Under the pieces are notes generated by a model. The model saw only the letters and a list, made by a program, of their open reading frames with translations. It did not search any database and was not told where the DNA came from. This document shows positions 21,251 to 34,014 of a stretch of DNA of 64,000 nucleotides, one piece after another. Origin of the DNA: Phlebiopsis flavidoalba (taxonomy: Eukaryota > Basidiomycota > Agaricomycetes > Polyporales > Phanerochaetaceae); assembly GCA_035772785.1 (NCBI GenBank), contig JAOCPU010000033.1:307881-371880 (forward strand), in the 5' to 3' direction. Position numbers and translations under genes: made by a program. Each line of letters starts with the position of its first letter. Position 1 is the stretch's first letter.

Positions 21251-22590
21251 CACCCCCCCCCCCGGAGCCCGAGCTCGGGCAAGAAAGAGCGCGGAGAAGC
21301 GACCGAGCCCGAAGCCAATGATCACAAGAACCGGAGTCCGGCTACCAAGTCAGAGCCATCGAGCCGGAAAGGAAAGGAGCGCGCAAACCGACTCTGAGAC
21401 AGGCGCCCCAGCCGACGACCTGCCAGAGGGAGCGAGTGAGGCGCATCATTCGGACTCGGAAACTGATGTGGCCGAGCCGGACAGACGCCAAATGCGCGAA
21501 CGAGCTCGGCGTCGGGTCGCTCGCAAGCACAAAACAACACCTCCTCAACACGCTCAACTCTATTTCCCTCTACCACGCTCGACGCCGTCGCCACCGCAGC
21601 AAACGCCAACGATTCGAATGGATCCCGGAGCACGACAAGATTCAGTGGGCATGGGGAGGACTACGAGCGCGAGCTTAGACAGCTCGACCGCCGCCGCCGA
21701 CCAAAGATCTGGTCTGGCTGGCTGCACAGGTCAGTTCCCCGCCCAGTACCCCCCGATGCTGACGACAATACAGTGATCGAGGGTGGAGTCCCAAACTCCG
21801 AAGCCGAACCCAGCACTCCGGATATGCCAGGGGCAGGACCATCTGGGCCTCTCCCCCACCAACGCACTCGGAGCGCGGCCGTTCGACAGTGCCACGTCCC
21901 CTCTACCGACAGAGGGCAATGGACGAAGAAGAGATAGTGGGGAAGACTCCTCACCGCGCCCGCGCTGCAGAAGACAGCGGAGACGCAGCAAGAACGACGA
22001 GCACGACGGTGCCATTGTCCGACCTGACGCACAGCGTGACCCAGGAACCAGACTACGGGGGACGCGCCACCACCGACATGCAAAGCCAATGCCCCGCATA
22101 GCCACGGACCCGAAATACCGGGCACACCGAGCAACGAGTCGAACAACTCGATCCCCAAGGTGTACGCGGTACGCGCCCGTCGGGCCGCCTCGTCATGCAC
22201 GGGTACCAGGCTAACCAGCCACCCCCAGTCACTGTCAGCCCACACGACAGTGGAAAGGGGCAGCGCACTACACGCATTCAGGAGAAGATACGAGCGAGTA
22301 AGAAGACACGAGCCCCGAGCCTAGTCCGTTTGAAGACGAGACGCATCGCGCGCGTCCCCGATCCTGGCGACAAAGGGATCGACAGGGCCAGGAACTTCCA
22401 GGCAGAAGGTACGACACCTTGCTCCTCAGGAGCGAGGCCCGCTGACCCCGAGTCTCAAGAGAGCGAGGATGAAGACCACGTCGCGCCATTCATATGGTTC
22501 GGCAGTGACATTGCCCCGAACGGAGAAGAGAGAATATTCGTCAAAGGGATAGACGATTTCTGCGAAGAACTTGTCACAAACGATTGGTAG
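21251..22590 (+). other. Arg/Pro/Ser-rich coding-like region, unknown
   Basis: Several overlapping + strand frames give very hydrophilic sequences (for example SETGAPADDLPEGASEAHHSD at about 21390-21450, and SESEDEDHVAPFIWFGSD-like acidic text ending at TAG 22588). The last frame (22195-22590) has a charged, non-random C-terminus, GEERIFVKGIDDFCEELV. It could be a disordered linker of the retroelement polyprotein or an unrelated insertion. No domain is recognised. Confidence 0.3.
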
Positions 22591-23910
22591 GGCAAGTGAA
22601 CCGATCACTGCCCTCACCGGACCAGCTGACCAGGGCCGAACGCCACTCAGTCAAGCCCCAGCACGTCAGCACTACGCCCGACGCGCGCCGCGATAGACAT
22701 GCGCCGTACGCCACGCGCCCGCTAGCGCCCCCGCCGCTCGCCACATCCAACCGAGCACGTCGCACCACCGTGCCATGAAAGCACAGCACGCGCGACCCAC
22801 AGACGAGCACGAAGAACAGTGGACGGCGGCGAGCCCAGCAGGTACCTCCAGCCCACGACATGGGTGAGTCGTTATCTGCTATAGTAGGGCTACGACATCA
22901 GCCCACGGAAGCAAAACGACAGACGCACCGCACCAAAGAGGGAATGCAACGCAGCCCTCGGACGACTTTGCTCACCGCCGCCCGACCACCCTCGCTATCG
23001 AGTCACGTAAGGATCGAGGGTGCACGAACGAGCGCATCATCAGCTCAGGGCCACCGTGACCATGCCGCCCTCCGCGCTCGACCATAAATGTTGAAGGTCG
23101 CGATAACTGGCACGGCCAGCCAGACTTTAAAGCCATTTGGCTGCGAGGTCTTGTTTGCCTTCGAGGAACGCCGTCCCCCCAAGACGACGCTCTCATCCGC
23201 CGACCCTTGTGCCGTCTTCTCCAGACTACACGCGAGCCTGCAAGCTACCCCAAGAGAACTCAGAATCGAAAGTAGTACGTTGTCAGTCTCTGCCGAGGAC
23301 GAGTAAGAGCTCACCGGTAGACCGCAGCAAGATGCCTAACACCGACCCGCCTCCGCCTGTCGCGCTCATCTGGTCGGCGAGTTCATATCCCCGAGAACTT
23401 GCCCGAACGATCTCAAGGCCAAGTTTTCCCGCCTGTTCAACGGCGCTGGGGGGACTGTTTCCTTCAAGATGCCACGGTGCAGCAAAGAAGCACCTCTAGG
23501 CAACCAGGTAATGCATTACATCCCAGCCTGGTCTGTACAGCGTGATGGCATTAACGGCCAGCCCAATATCTACACATTATTTGCTGCTATATCCCTGTCA
23601 GCTGGGTTTGAATTTGCGATAGCGGCACACCACCGGCACTCTGCCGAAAGCGGTAAATCTTTGATAGTGGCCTGATAACAGCTCGATAGCAGCCCGCTGC
23701 TGTTATCTGGCTGTTATCTCGCCACCGGCGCGCTCGATAATACACCTACCGCCCGCGGATCGTGGCGCATCACCGACGGGGACGTCTCGATATGGCGCAC
23801 CGCGGCCGCCCTCGATTATTCCGGGCTTTTTTACGGGCATTTTCCGCCCTTTTTTTTACATTAATACTATATACATTCTTAATAGTACTACAAAATGCTA
23901 ATATATTGTA
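22591..23910. other. Unrecognised stretch with a short inverted repeat
   Basis: GC-rich to about 23500, without a recognised gene. GATAACAGC near 23675 and GCTGTTATC near 23700 form a 9-bp inverted repeat, and a further CTGTTATC copy follows near 23712. Below 23830 the sequence turns AT-rich until the G-rich tract starts. Confidence 0.35.
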
Positions 23911-23917
23911 AATTTAC

Positions 23918-24245
23918 GTGATATGGGAGCAGTTTGGGTGGGCGGCGACGGCGGGCGGGCGGGGCGGCGGGTCGGCGGGGGGGCGTCGGGCGGCGGGCGC
24001 TGGGGGCTGGCAGCCAGCGGCGGCGTGGGGTCGAGGGAGGCGGCAGCGGCGGCGGGGGCGGCAGCCGCGGCAGCGGCGGGGCGGTGGGGCGGCAAGACGG
24101 CGGGGGCAGGCGGCGGCAGCGGCGGTTTGCTGGCAGGTGCACGGCGGGGCGGCAGCGGCGGGGCGGCAGCGGGGGGCGGGGGCGGCAGCGGCGGGGCGGC
24201 GGGGGCGGGCGCGACCGTAAGCTGGGATATTGATAGGGCCTGTGT
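23918..24245. repeat. G-rich (GGCGGGGGC)n-like low-complexity tract
   Basis: More than 300 bp with nearly all guanines on the + strand (GGCGGC, GGGGGCG, GGCAGCGGCGG) and very little C-run on that strand. The many G-runs of three or more make it a strong candidate for G-quadruplex formation. The Gly/Ala/Arg-rich (+) and Pro/Ala/Arg-rich (-) open frames across it are composition artefacts. Confidence 0.8.
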
Positions 24246-24748
24246 GCGGGGGTAGGGAACGCTTCGGCGGGTGGCAGGGGGAGTTCCTGCGCTCTAGTGC
24301 ATAACGCCAGGCGAGGCCCACGCCGGCGACACAATGGGGTACGCGCCCCGGACGGGATGGCCAGGCGTACGCACGTCGGCCGTCGTGCATGTATACGGAC
24401 CTCGATCGGCGAGTTTCCCTTGCAGCTGCAGTGCAGGCGCATTGTATTGGACAATGCAGCGGCGGCGGAGACTGGTGACGGTTGCAGAGCAGGAGCCGGG
24501 CGGGGGCGAACTTTGTAGCCTTCTCGACGACCTCCCTGAGTGCGGCGTCACGAGCCAGTGGCGACGTGGCGACGGTTACGGACCCTGCGCCGCTTCTGCC
24601 GCAGGTTATGGACGACGGGGGCCAGTGGGCGTGGTGGTGCACAAGCGGGAGAGGGGGAGGGCGACGCGAACGGCGGGCTGGGGCACGCCACGGTGGACGC
24701 GAACGTGGGTGTACATGCCTGTACACGCCACGTAATGCGCTATCTTCC

Positions 24749-24774
24749 ATAATGCGTCGCTTCTGACGCATTAT
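24749..24774. repeat. Perfect 10-bp stem hairpin
   Basis: ATAATGCGTC and GACGCATTAT are perfect complements around a 6-base loop. A weaker outer match (CCACGTAATGCG against CGCATTATCGTGG) extends the symmetry. It could be a transposon end remnant or an RNA or DNA hairpin; nothing else supports a role. Confidence 0.55.
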
Positions 24775-24902
24775 CGTGGTCCTGGTGCTGGTTGTGTACC
24801 GACAGGCTGGGGCGTAGCGGCGCGATGATGGCTGTCTGGAAAGCGAAGGCGAGGTTAGCATACATGTATAAAATAATGTGTAACGTACCCTCAACATGTG
24901 AA

Positions 24903-24920
24903 GGAGGATTTCAATCCTCC
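24903..24920. repeat. Perfect 8-bp stem hairpin
   Basis: GGAGGATT and AATCCTCC with a 2-base loop, inside GC-moderate unrecognised sequence. No associated gene. Confidence 0.45.
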
Positions 24921-25032
24921 TCCACAAACTGTGTGACGGTGAGGAGAGTGGTCAGCGGTCGCGGTCGTTGGCCCGGTAGAGTCAGCTGCGCACCTTGTGC
25001 CCGAGAGCCCACAGGCATAGAGAAGTGCCATC

Positions 25033-25068
25033 ACATTGGAGCATGCACCGAATGCACTGCTCCAATGT
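25033..25068. repeat. Perfect 11-bp stem hairpin
   Basis: ACATTGGAGCA (25033-25043) and TGCTCCAATGT (25058-25068) are perfect complements. The 14-base loop itself contains a TGCAC repeat. No gene association. Confidence 0.5.
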
Positions 25069-25259
25069 TTGTCGACGCTGTTGAGGCGTCGTGGGGGTTG
25101 TCGTCGGTGTCAGCTGTCGTCGAGGTGGCCGGTCGCATGGGGATGGCAAGGAGGGCGAACCCACACGGCACGTTTTGGATGCCGATTCCGGATGAGGTTG
25201 TACAGTAGTAGTCGCCTCCCAGAGGCATATCACTGTACTATGAATGGGGACCGCTGGGC

Positions 25260-27350
25260 ATCGACGTAGAGGTATAAAGACGCCGTTCTTGCCGTTCTTG
25301 CGAACGACGGTCGTAAAGGTGTTGGCACAGATCCACCACGGTGTGCGCCTTATAGCCCTCGGTATGGTTTCTGGACGGTGGGGTGCGCCTGAAGTGCGCC
25401 AGTGCTATCGCGACACCGAGTGGTGCAGACTTCCAGTGGTCCGCCTCGTGTGACAGCCTAATCGGGGCGACCTCAAAACGGTGCGCTCTCATCGACCCCT
25501 CACGTCCGCTCGTATCCATTGCTCGGGTCAGGGGACTGCTTTCGCATGCTTCGGAAAAGGATGTGTCGAGGGGAGTTTTAGAAAGCTACCAGGTAAGCAT
25601 TTCCAGGAACCACGCATTTCTGAAAAACATTATATTGACCTTATTTCTCGCTCATTCTGCGAACTCCTCGTTCCGACTAACTATCCGTCTCCCATTCCCC
25701 CTATTTCCAAGTGGAGGTAGCTGAAGCTCAAGTAAAACCGTTATTTCACCTTGGGAATACGAATCTGAAACCTTCGTTTGAGTGCGTTTCGACCGCTAGG
25801 TATGTAGATAGGACAGCGCATCTCGGCGTTGGCGGACCTGCCGCGGCAGAGCTGGTACGTCTCGCGCTCACATTGTCGCTGCAACGCTCATTTCCGTTTC
25901 TCTCCAGAACTTTTTACATATGATATGGTAACATCCATATCCATGAGGTAAACGGCTCACCAAGCCCTCGGAAGACCATTTCAGAATAGGCTGAAGGTCG
26001 AGCTTCATCTCAATACTCCCCATTAGAGAGGTGAGTTATCCCACCCTACAATATGCTTCACCGGCCACGCTGCTCTCGGATGACGTGTACATGCTTCCTA
26101 TATACCTTAGGAAACATGTTAGCGTCCTCCGTTCAGCAGTCCGGATCCGTTTCCCCTGGAGTCGCCGGCCCTCCTTCTCTTCGACGTTCCGACGGGCGCC
26201 TTGTTTTGATAACGGTCGTTTTAATTCCTGTCCGCTTTCGCCGCGGTGTTATCTGTCCTGAGAGAAGTGAATGTATATGTGTCCTTAGCAATGTAAGATA
26301 CGTATGTCGCACCTCGAAACATCAATATCATTGCTCTGTGACCAGTTTTAGTGTCTGTTTTTCTGACTCTCTTCTCAGGTTGTTAATCCTCCCTTATGGG
26401 GGATCACTTTTGCAGAATATAATACAATCAGTGTGCTCTAACATGGTTTGAGTAGCCTGGCAATGTCATGTTTGCTCACTTTCTGGACTGCTTACCTGGC
26501 CTGAGCAGGTGTACACCCTTTGCAACATGTACTCATCCCCTGGGGCTCTCTATGAATCTATACATCATCCCCACAGTGCAGTACTATTTCTCATGCCTCT
26601 AAATACTTTTCCCATCCTATGGATTGCTATCTGTTGTCAATCTGCTGTTTTTACGTCTTGTTTTACATTATATAGCCGGTTTTATGTGCAATTTTCATTC
26701 ATTTTCACTGGGCCTAGGACAGTTGACAGAATCATGCACAAACTGCTTTGAATTAGTACCAAGCTACATAGTAGCAAAGCTCTTTTGTGCATACAAGGCA
26801 TAGGAGCACAGTAGGCTGCATTGTATAAGCTATATGAATATATATATGATTTATGTGCGACTTTTTGGCTAATTATGATTTATATTTACTACCATTGATT
26901 CTACTCTTCATAATACTCTAGATGCGTTCGCATTTGAGAGTCTGTAAGCTATACTAGCCGTCTGCTACAAGGGAGCCCCAAACGGGACCACAATCCTGGC
27001 CATCGGGACGGCGCAGGGCGGGACCGTGCCCAATTTGGGCAGTGGGCGGGCGTGCAAACAAGAACAAATGGGAATGCGCAGTGAGCGCCGGAATGCAGCG
27101 CACCCCGCATGCAATAGTTCCACCAGGCATGCATCGGATGTGATCGGGACAGCAACAGGGTTTGTAGATAAGATACAGAGCAGCTCAATCTAATCTAAAA
27201 GCCTAGATTAGCAACAGCATACAGCGGAATTCAAGCTCAGATAGCTCACTAGAGCCCACTCACAAATTTGCTGGAAAGTAATGCATCACGCTCTAACAGC
27301 AAACTAGAGGTAAGTAATGCATCATTTGGTTGCCTAGGGCTCAAAGAAGA
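25260..27350. other. Unrecognised sequence between pol halves
   Basis: No supported gene. The part from about 26450 to 26900 is AT-richer. Short frames on both strands do not resemble known domains. Confidence 0.4.
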
Positions 27351-27359
27351 AGCGCAGGC

Positions 27360-29900
27360 CTTTCTCGATGGACGGGCCGTTCGTGCGCGGCGCCGTGTCC
27401 ACGCACGGACCTCTGCTGATTGCTACGGGCGAGCCCCTTGCTCGTTACGGCCCACCCAACGACGACAGCCTGGCCAAATCCAAGTACGAATATCCCGAGA
27501 CCGTCCCGACGTATTCGTGCATCCGCCCGCGAAGCCCAGCGCTCGTCACAGTGAGCAACGGCACCAACGCCCTTCAAGGACAAACTCCCCAGCCCGCATC
27601 TTCAACATCCACCCCGCGCGCAAAGGACATGGATGACCAATGGACCACAGGAGCTGTGTACAGGGTCACATCCACGTCTGGTTTGCAGCCAGACGGACCC
27701 GACGACCCACGCGCGACCGCCCGCCGACGTGCTCAAGCCAAGCTCACGGCAAACAATCACGCCGCTTCAAGTCCTGCCCCTCCCTACCATTGACAACTGG
27801 AGGCAGGTCCTTCTTTACACGACACCCCGGGCGAGTTTGGAGCCCTCAACGAAGCATACATTGAAGCCCGCAGGGGACATCGACGCCTTCGACAACAAGG
27901 ACGATGAGCCATACTTGGTCGCCAACGACGACGAGAACCCCCGGCGACGATACGCCACCCGATGATGGAGATCAGCCCACTGAGGGGCAGACAAGACGCA
28001 CTGCGAAGAAGCCTGCTAGGTACGCACATTTTCAGCGCAGATCCCTGCGGCTCTAGTGATACTCATGCGAGCGTATCGCTAGCTCGCAGCTCGGGCCCTT
28101 TGCCTACATCTCGCCGTGTCGCTTCCACCGACCGCCGCCTGGGCCGCTCGTCGAGCTCAAGCACCTGAAGATGCCTAACAACACAACGATCGGTGACAGC
28201 GGACGACGGCATGTCCATGCTGGCGGTCGTCCTCCCCCCGAATCACTTGCTCTCAGCACCGTCCAGACCCCCCATGCCGACGACCCCATGACACAACGGA
28301 CAAACGCTCCCCCATATCTCACGTTGGCTCTCAACGTCAACTTAAGGGTAAGGCACCGCAATGCCTTACCGTGAGCCCATTCACTCCGACACCAGACCTT
28401 CGCTCCCGCCTCGAGGGCACCGTCCTCCGGGTCCTTTCCTCGCCATCCGATCCACACACCATTCACGACGACGGCCTCGTCCACATCTGAAGGTCGGCAA
28501 GAGTCTCGCCGCTGCCGGTCTTGGTCCCAAGGCCGCCCCAGCAACGGGCAGCGTCGGGCAAACCGAGCAAGCTCGACGTGCTTTGCTCGGGTCGCGATGC
28601 TCCTTGAACAACCGCGACAACGAACGCCTCTTGCCGAGGGCACGAGACCCTCCAAGAGCTCTTCCCGAACGACGACACCCATCAACGTTTCCTTCCCGAT
28701 CCCGCCCTCCTCCGATGCCGGGGTACAATTCGGCTGCCCCTACGCCGGTGAATACGCCCATCCACGATACCGTCTATGCGCGATGCCGATGCAGCACCGG
28801 CTGCTCGTTCTCGCAGGTCCAAGCGCAGCCGCAAAGCCAAGTCCACAGCGTCGTCCGCTGCTGCAGCGTGAGTGACGACGACTTCTTTTCTTGACATTGA
28901 ACCTTACGACTACCCTCTACGATGTTATTGTGTGCTCTCGCCGCCGTCCTTTCGCATCTCGCCCAAGCCCGCCGCCGCCATACAAGAATGCTCCGACTGC
29001 CCCTCGAGCCATGCTTCAGGCCGCATGCCATCACTTCTCTGGCGGCCCGCGCCCCTGCCGCCGTTGCGCAACGTGTCCCGCCCATGGCCTCCTGCGGGCT
29101 GCAGTACGTTCAGTCCGGAGGCGATCGGCGCCAGCGCGAAATGGCGGTGTCTGTCCGTCCCCCCGGCACACCGCTGGCCGTGCACTACGCCGCCGCAGTC
29201 CTCCTCCAGCTATGTACGCTCCCTCTGCCATGCACATCCCGACTGTGTATGGTGCCCCCTCTGCATACCCCATGGACCAGCCAGGTCCGTCATCGGCACG
29301 TCATGGCTCTGTCGGCCCACGCTGCCCAGCCCGTCACCATCCCCTTTCCAACGTGCCGTCTCACCACGCCGAGCCCTCCGTATACCAGCCCACCGCAGTT
29401 TACGTTCCTCCGGCTCGCCGCAGCCCTCCTCCTACTTTCCTGCTCCACGTCCTTCAGAAGATCCCTCTGCACCCTGGCAACCTCGTCGCTCAAGCATCGC
29501 AGCGCCGCGCTGAGAAGGTTGACCTACTCGCTATGCGCTGAGCTCCGTCATTCGCTTTTGTACTCCGGCCTTTCGCTCTACAACTCGCCCGTGTCTCGTC
29601 CCGCTCCGAAGAAATGGCCCCGCTCGCAACCTTGGCGTTGGAACCAATGCTTCGACCAGACCATCCCTGCTGTCGCCGGAGGAATGGCCCGCCTTTCCTC
29701 CACCCCCACGAGACGCAACTCGTTTTCCGTTGCCGCCACTTCTGGATTCGAACGTGCCGCGCGCGCGCTCTCACTGCCAGGGACAGCCGCTTTGTCGCCC
29801 TTCGTAATCGCATTTCCACCCTCGACTCCATCCTCTCGACACGCATGCCCCCGTATGACAGTCTATCCGCACGATGCGCGACCAAGGCCGCCTTGACGTC
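27360..29900 (+). other. Coding-like but frame-broken region, Pro/Arg/Ser-rich, unknown
   Basis: + strand frames alternate across this region: 27368-27793 (begins MDGPFVRGAVSTHGP), pieces near 28350-28860 (FTPTPDLRSRLEGTVLRVL; RSKRSRKAKSTASSAAAA), and 28891-29541 with AMHIPTVYGAPSAYPMDQPG. Codon-like composition suggests an old protein gene with long disordered, proline-rich parts, now out of frame. I cannot say whether it belongs to the gypsy element or to something inserted into it. Confidence 0.3.
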
Positions 29901-30459
29901 CCCCTCGTTCCTGCGCCTGGGCCTCACGTTAACTAAACGTGTTGTCGCGTTTGCTACCCCGTGGTACTCCTCGGTCTGTTTGGTCCAATCGTAGAAGATC
30001 CTGTTATGCCTCCGTAAGGTACGTCTCTCGTGGCTTCGACGCAGAGAGGGCGTCGCGTAAACACTCATCGCACTCATATTCATGCTAGGCAGCCTGATGC
30101 ATCATCAAGGCTGTCTCTCGTCATCGCCGCCATGCCAGCCTCAATCCTACAGATGGTCGCTCTTTAGGTTGGTTTTCTATCTCCAAAACTGTCGTCACTC
30201 GTTCCGTCCGTGCATGCCTCCATGTACACTACTGGCAAACACTCCTTGGTGCCAACTATCGTCGTTCCTTCATACATTTCTGGTGTGATGGTTATGATCG
30301 TGGTGTTCCTGGCTGTGTGCGTGAATATTTGGGCTGTCCGAGCAACTTTCGCCGCCTCGCCCGTCGTGCACATTTCTTTCGACTCGCGCTCCCCGTGTTC
30401 TTGTGCTCTCGCCGAAGATCTTGTTGTAACCTGCTCCCCTCCCCGACCTCGCCCTTGTT

Positions 30460-33400
30460 GTGGACATCCATCTATGGATGCTCTCCTTGAGACTTTTGGA
30501 CGATGATGAGGTCATCATCTGTGTCGATGGGGCAGAGGTATACTCCGCATACCAGAAAATTCGTGCACATACAAGAGCACAAAACAATCCACGAGCAACA
30601 TCGTTCAAGCACACCGCTGAGCCGGCTTCTTCATTCACAGCATATAAGCGAGTGGATCGTAAAGTCAAGCCTGTCCCGGCCGTGTTTTCCAGAAGACGCA
30701 CGTGTCATCCGTCAATTTCCCGAAGACCCACTGGCATCCATGCCAGCCTTACCAACACACCCGCCCGACTTCAAGCCAATGGCCGCCTAACTCACGAAGG
30801 ACTGGCACAAATGGAATCAACAAAGATGGATTTCTTTGGCCAGAAGAAGAGAAGTTGGCTATACATGTACTACAGATACATCAGAACCACTTCGTCTTTG
30901 AAGACTCCCAGCGAGGATCATTCCGCGAAGACTATTTCTCTCCGTATATCATTCCAGTCGTACCCCATGTTCCGTGGGCCTTCAAGAATATTCCGATCCC
31001 ATTGGGCATTCAAGACAGAGTTATCAAACTGTTGCGGGAGAAGATTGCGGCTGGTGTTTACGAACCTAGCCAGTCATCAATATCGCTCTCGGTGGTTTTG
31101 CGTTCTCAGAAAAGTGGAAAACTCCGACTCGTCCATGACCTGCAGCCGCTGAACAAAGTAAGCATCCGTGATGCAGGCCTTCCGCCTAACCTGGACAACT
31201 TTGTAGAACCCTTCGCTGGACGACAAATATACACAGTTTTCGATCTCTATTGGGGATTCGACGCTCGCAAGGTTTCATCCCACTAGCCGAGATCTAACCG
31301 CCTTCCTGACTCCATTAGGATTACTCCGCATCACATCTCTGCCTACTGGTTTTCACCAACTCTCCAGCAGAATTCCAAGCCTGCATGGCTTTCATTCTTC
31401 AGCATGAAATTCCGCATTTACCGCGTCTATCTTCATTGACGACCTACCCATTAAAGGTTCCTCGTCGCAATACTTTGGATGCACACGGTCAACCTGAAAC
31501 CATCCCAGACAAAACCCAGGCATAATACGACGCTTTGTGTGGGAACATCTTCAGGATGTAAACCGTATCATTCAACACCGAGTCGGACATGCTGGAGGAA
31601 CGTTTTCTCACCCTCCAAGGTCCAACTGGCCCAGCCCAGGTTTCCATTGTTGGTCAGTCTCTGCACGCCGGAAGGAAGACTCCCTGACCCGCAGAAAATT
31701 GACAATATCCTCAATTGGCCTACACTCAAGACTCCAAAAGAAGTACGAGGATTCCTTGGCTTGTGTGGAACAGTTCCGCATCTGGATAAAGAACTACTCC
31801 ATGAAAGCTCGACCAACTTACCGAAACTGGTCCGACAAGATGCTGACTATTCGAGTGGAATGAGCGTCGGGGAAGCAGCTTTTCAAGAGCTCAAACAAGC
31901 TATCACCTCCGCACCTGCCCTCACACCCTATCGCTACACCTCTAAGCAACCAGTAGTGCTTTCCGTGGACTCTAGTCTTATTGCCGTTGGATTTATTCTG
32001 TCGCAGCTTGACGAAGCCAACAAGAAGCGCCCCGCACGATACGGCTCCCTACCCATGAACGAACGAGAAGCACGCTACTCTCAAGCCAAAGCTTGAGCTA
32101 TATGGACTGTATCGCGCGCCCTGCGAGCCTACCGTACTATATCTCTTTGTGCGTGCAAGTGCTCAAGGTATAAAGTGGATGCCAAGTATATCAAGGGAAT
32201 GCTCAACGACCCATATCTTCAACCCAACGCTACCATCAACCGGTGGATACAAGGAATTTTGCTCTTCGACTTTGAACTTGTCCACGTCCCGGCAGAAAAC
32301 TTCAAGGGCCCTGATGCCCTCGAGGTCTCGACGTGCACTAGGCGAAGGAGAAGAAATACCTGAAGAAGATGACACCTGGCTAGACAACATTGCGCTATAC
32401 CCTTGATCTACGCAACTCAATTCCCGCTCTCAAGTCATCAAGCGTGCCAAACCTTCCCCGCACTGGTTACGTTGTCAGATTCACCCAGTGTACTCCAAAT
32501 CTCTGTCCACCATGTCCTCTCAGGACACCGTCATGGTACAAATCTACGAGTTTCTTACTACCCTCAAGATTCCTGATAGATTTCAGGACAAGGGATCCAG
32601 CAATGCTCGACGCACCTTCCTAAGCAAAGCCTTACGCTTCTTTGTTCAGGACCAAGTAATGTACCGCAAGAATGGATCTCGACCACCTCTCAAGTGCATA
32701 TTCCGCCCAGCCAAACGCCGACAGATTTTGGTTGCTGCTCATGAGGACCTAGGTCATTGTGGAGAACAAGCAGTTATTATGCAAACCCTAAAGCAACGTT
32801 TCTATTGGCCCAACATGTGGAACGATTGTCGTCATCATGTACGATCCTGTCATCAGTGCCAAATTCGAAGTGTCCGCAAAGTTGAAGCGCCCCTTATGGT
32901 CTCCACTCCAGCTACCCTCTTTACCAAGATCCACGTGGACATTATGTACATGCCCAAAGCCAGAAGCCTCCGTTACATTGCTGCAGCAACCGACGACCTC
33001 GTCCGGAGCTGGAGAAGGACGAGCCACTCCGTGTGGCCAACGCAGATGCCATGGCAAAGTTCTTATGGGAAGAGATCTTCTGCCGCTACGGCGCAGTAGG
33101 ACAGCTCACCACTGACAACGGACCGGAAATGCAAGCTGCAGTAACCAAGCTTATGGACCGCTGGTGGGGGAATTCCCAAAATCAACATCTCTGCCTAAAC
33201 AACTCCCGTGCAAACGGAGTGGTAGAACGCCGGCACTTTATCATCCGAGAAGCCATCATCAAGGCCTGCCAAGGACAAACCTCCCGATGGCCTGATCATG
33301 TTCATCATGCCTTTTTCGCTGACCGAGTCACTATACGCCGCGCCACTGGAGTGTCTCCTTTCTATCTCCTTCATGGTGTTCAGCCCATTCTGCCTTTCGA

Positions 33401-33509
33401 CCTCACTGAAGCATCCTTGCTTGTGAACTCCTTCACCTCAGACATGTCCACCTCTGACCTATTGCATCAGGAAAAATCCACCCATTATTTGACTTTAATT
33501 AACAGTTGA
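30460..33509 (+). pseudogene. Ty3/gypsy pol: reverse transcriptase, RNase H, integrase; frame-broken and 3'-truncated
   Basis: Near 30640 YKRVDRKVKPVPAVF opens the pre-RT linker typical of basidiomycete gypsy pol. The RT fingers follow (REDYFSPYIIPVVPHVPWAF near 30930, GVYEPSQSS near 31055, SGKLRLVHDLQPLNKVS near 31120-31165). After more frame changes, the catalytic FIDDLPIKG (equivalent to YxDD) lies near 31432-31458. The connection and RNase H region is at 31700-32096 (SAPALTPYRYTSKQP, LSVDSSLIAVGFILSQLDEA). Integrase has an HHCC zinc finger (HEDLGH...CHQC, about 32739-32860). Its core shows a first Asp in KIHVDIMY, the second in LTTDNGPEMQ (about 33105) and the Glu in NGVVERRH (about 33215). 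The frame ends at TGA 33507, before the usual C-terminal region. At least six frame changes make it inactive as written. No 3' LTR follows. Confidence 0.88.
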
Positions 33510-34010
33510 ACACCCAGCAAATGCAACTAATGACCAAGCATTCGCCAATCATTATTTCCTATCGTGCCTCTGATTCATTCATTTGTGCATTCGCTGCATT
33601 CGCCAGCCATTCGGCAGGTATTATCTGGTTGGGAAATTTAGTGATTCAATGTATTCCCATGTTTTTTTGATGTGTAGCTATTGTTTTCATTGATCTATTT
33701 TGTATATTCAATCACTTTTATATTGAATGAGTTTTCTGATTATATCACTCTTTGGTCTTGGAATATAGCAAAGATTAAGCAGTTTATGGGATAGTGTTAT
33801 TTTGTGTTAATCCTCATTAGCTGGTTTGATTGTTACATGGTTATACATATTTTACCATTTACTGGGTTTACATCATTAGACAGCTTGTGAATTATTCTTA
33901 CCATCTAATATCAATCCAGCACTCAAACAAGCTGTTATACATGTAAACATTGAATCATTATTATAAAGAAATACTGTAAAAGTCCAGGGATTAGCCAGCT
34001 AATCCATAAC
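33510..34010. other. AT-rich spacer with terminal hairpin
   Basis: The second half (about 33660-34010) has no CpG by my reading. GGATTAGC CA GCTAATCC near 33988-34005 is a perfect 8-bp stem, just downstream (in the minus direction) of the DUF6532 gene stop, where it may mark the 3' UTR. No coding potential. Confidence 0.5.
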
Positions 34011-34014
34011 AAAA

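Larger units (their letters stand above)
16864..33509 (+). mobile_element. Ty3/gypsy LTR retrotransposon, disrupted, pol split by about 9 kb
   Basis: Putative LTR/leader, gag, protease, RT, RNase H and integrase lie in canonical Ty3/gypsy order (integrase last) on one strand. The protease-RT linker is interrupted between about 21250 and 30460, and the element is cut off after integrase at about 33509. Gag and pol are of the same basidiomycete type, so I treat them as one element. The interior sequence was probably inserted later, although an unusually long native spacer cannot be excluded. Confidence 0.75.

Noticed and set aside
23888..24260. Long open frames on both strands (Pro/Ala/Arg-rich and Gly/Ala-rich products)
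   Set aside because: All frames stay open because the tract is nearly pure G/C low-complexity sequence; no start context, domain or codon structure.
33033..33509. A separate host gene for an integrase-like protein
   Set aside because: It continues the gypsy integrase core (LTTDNGPEM, NGVVERRH) from the upstream zinc finger after a frame change.
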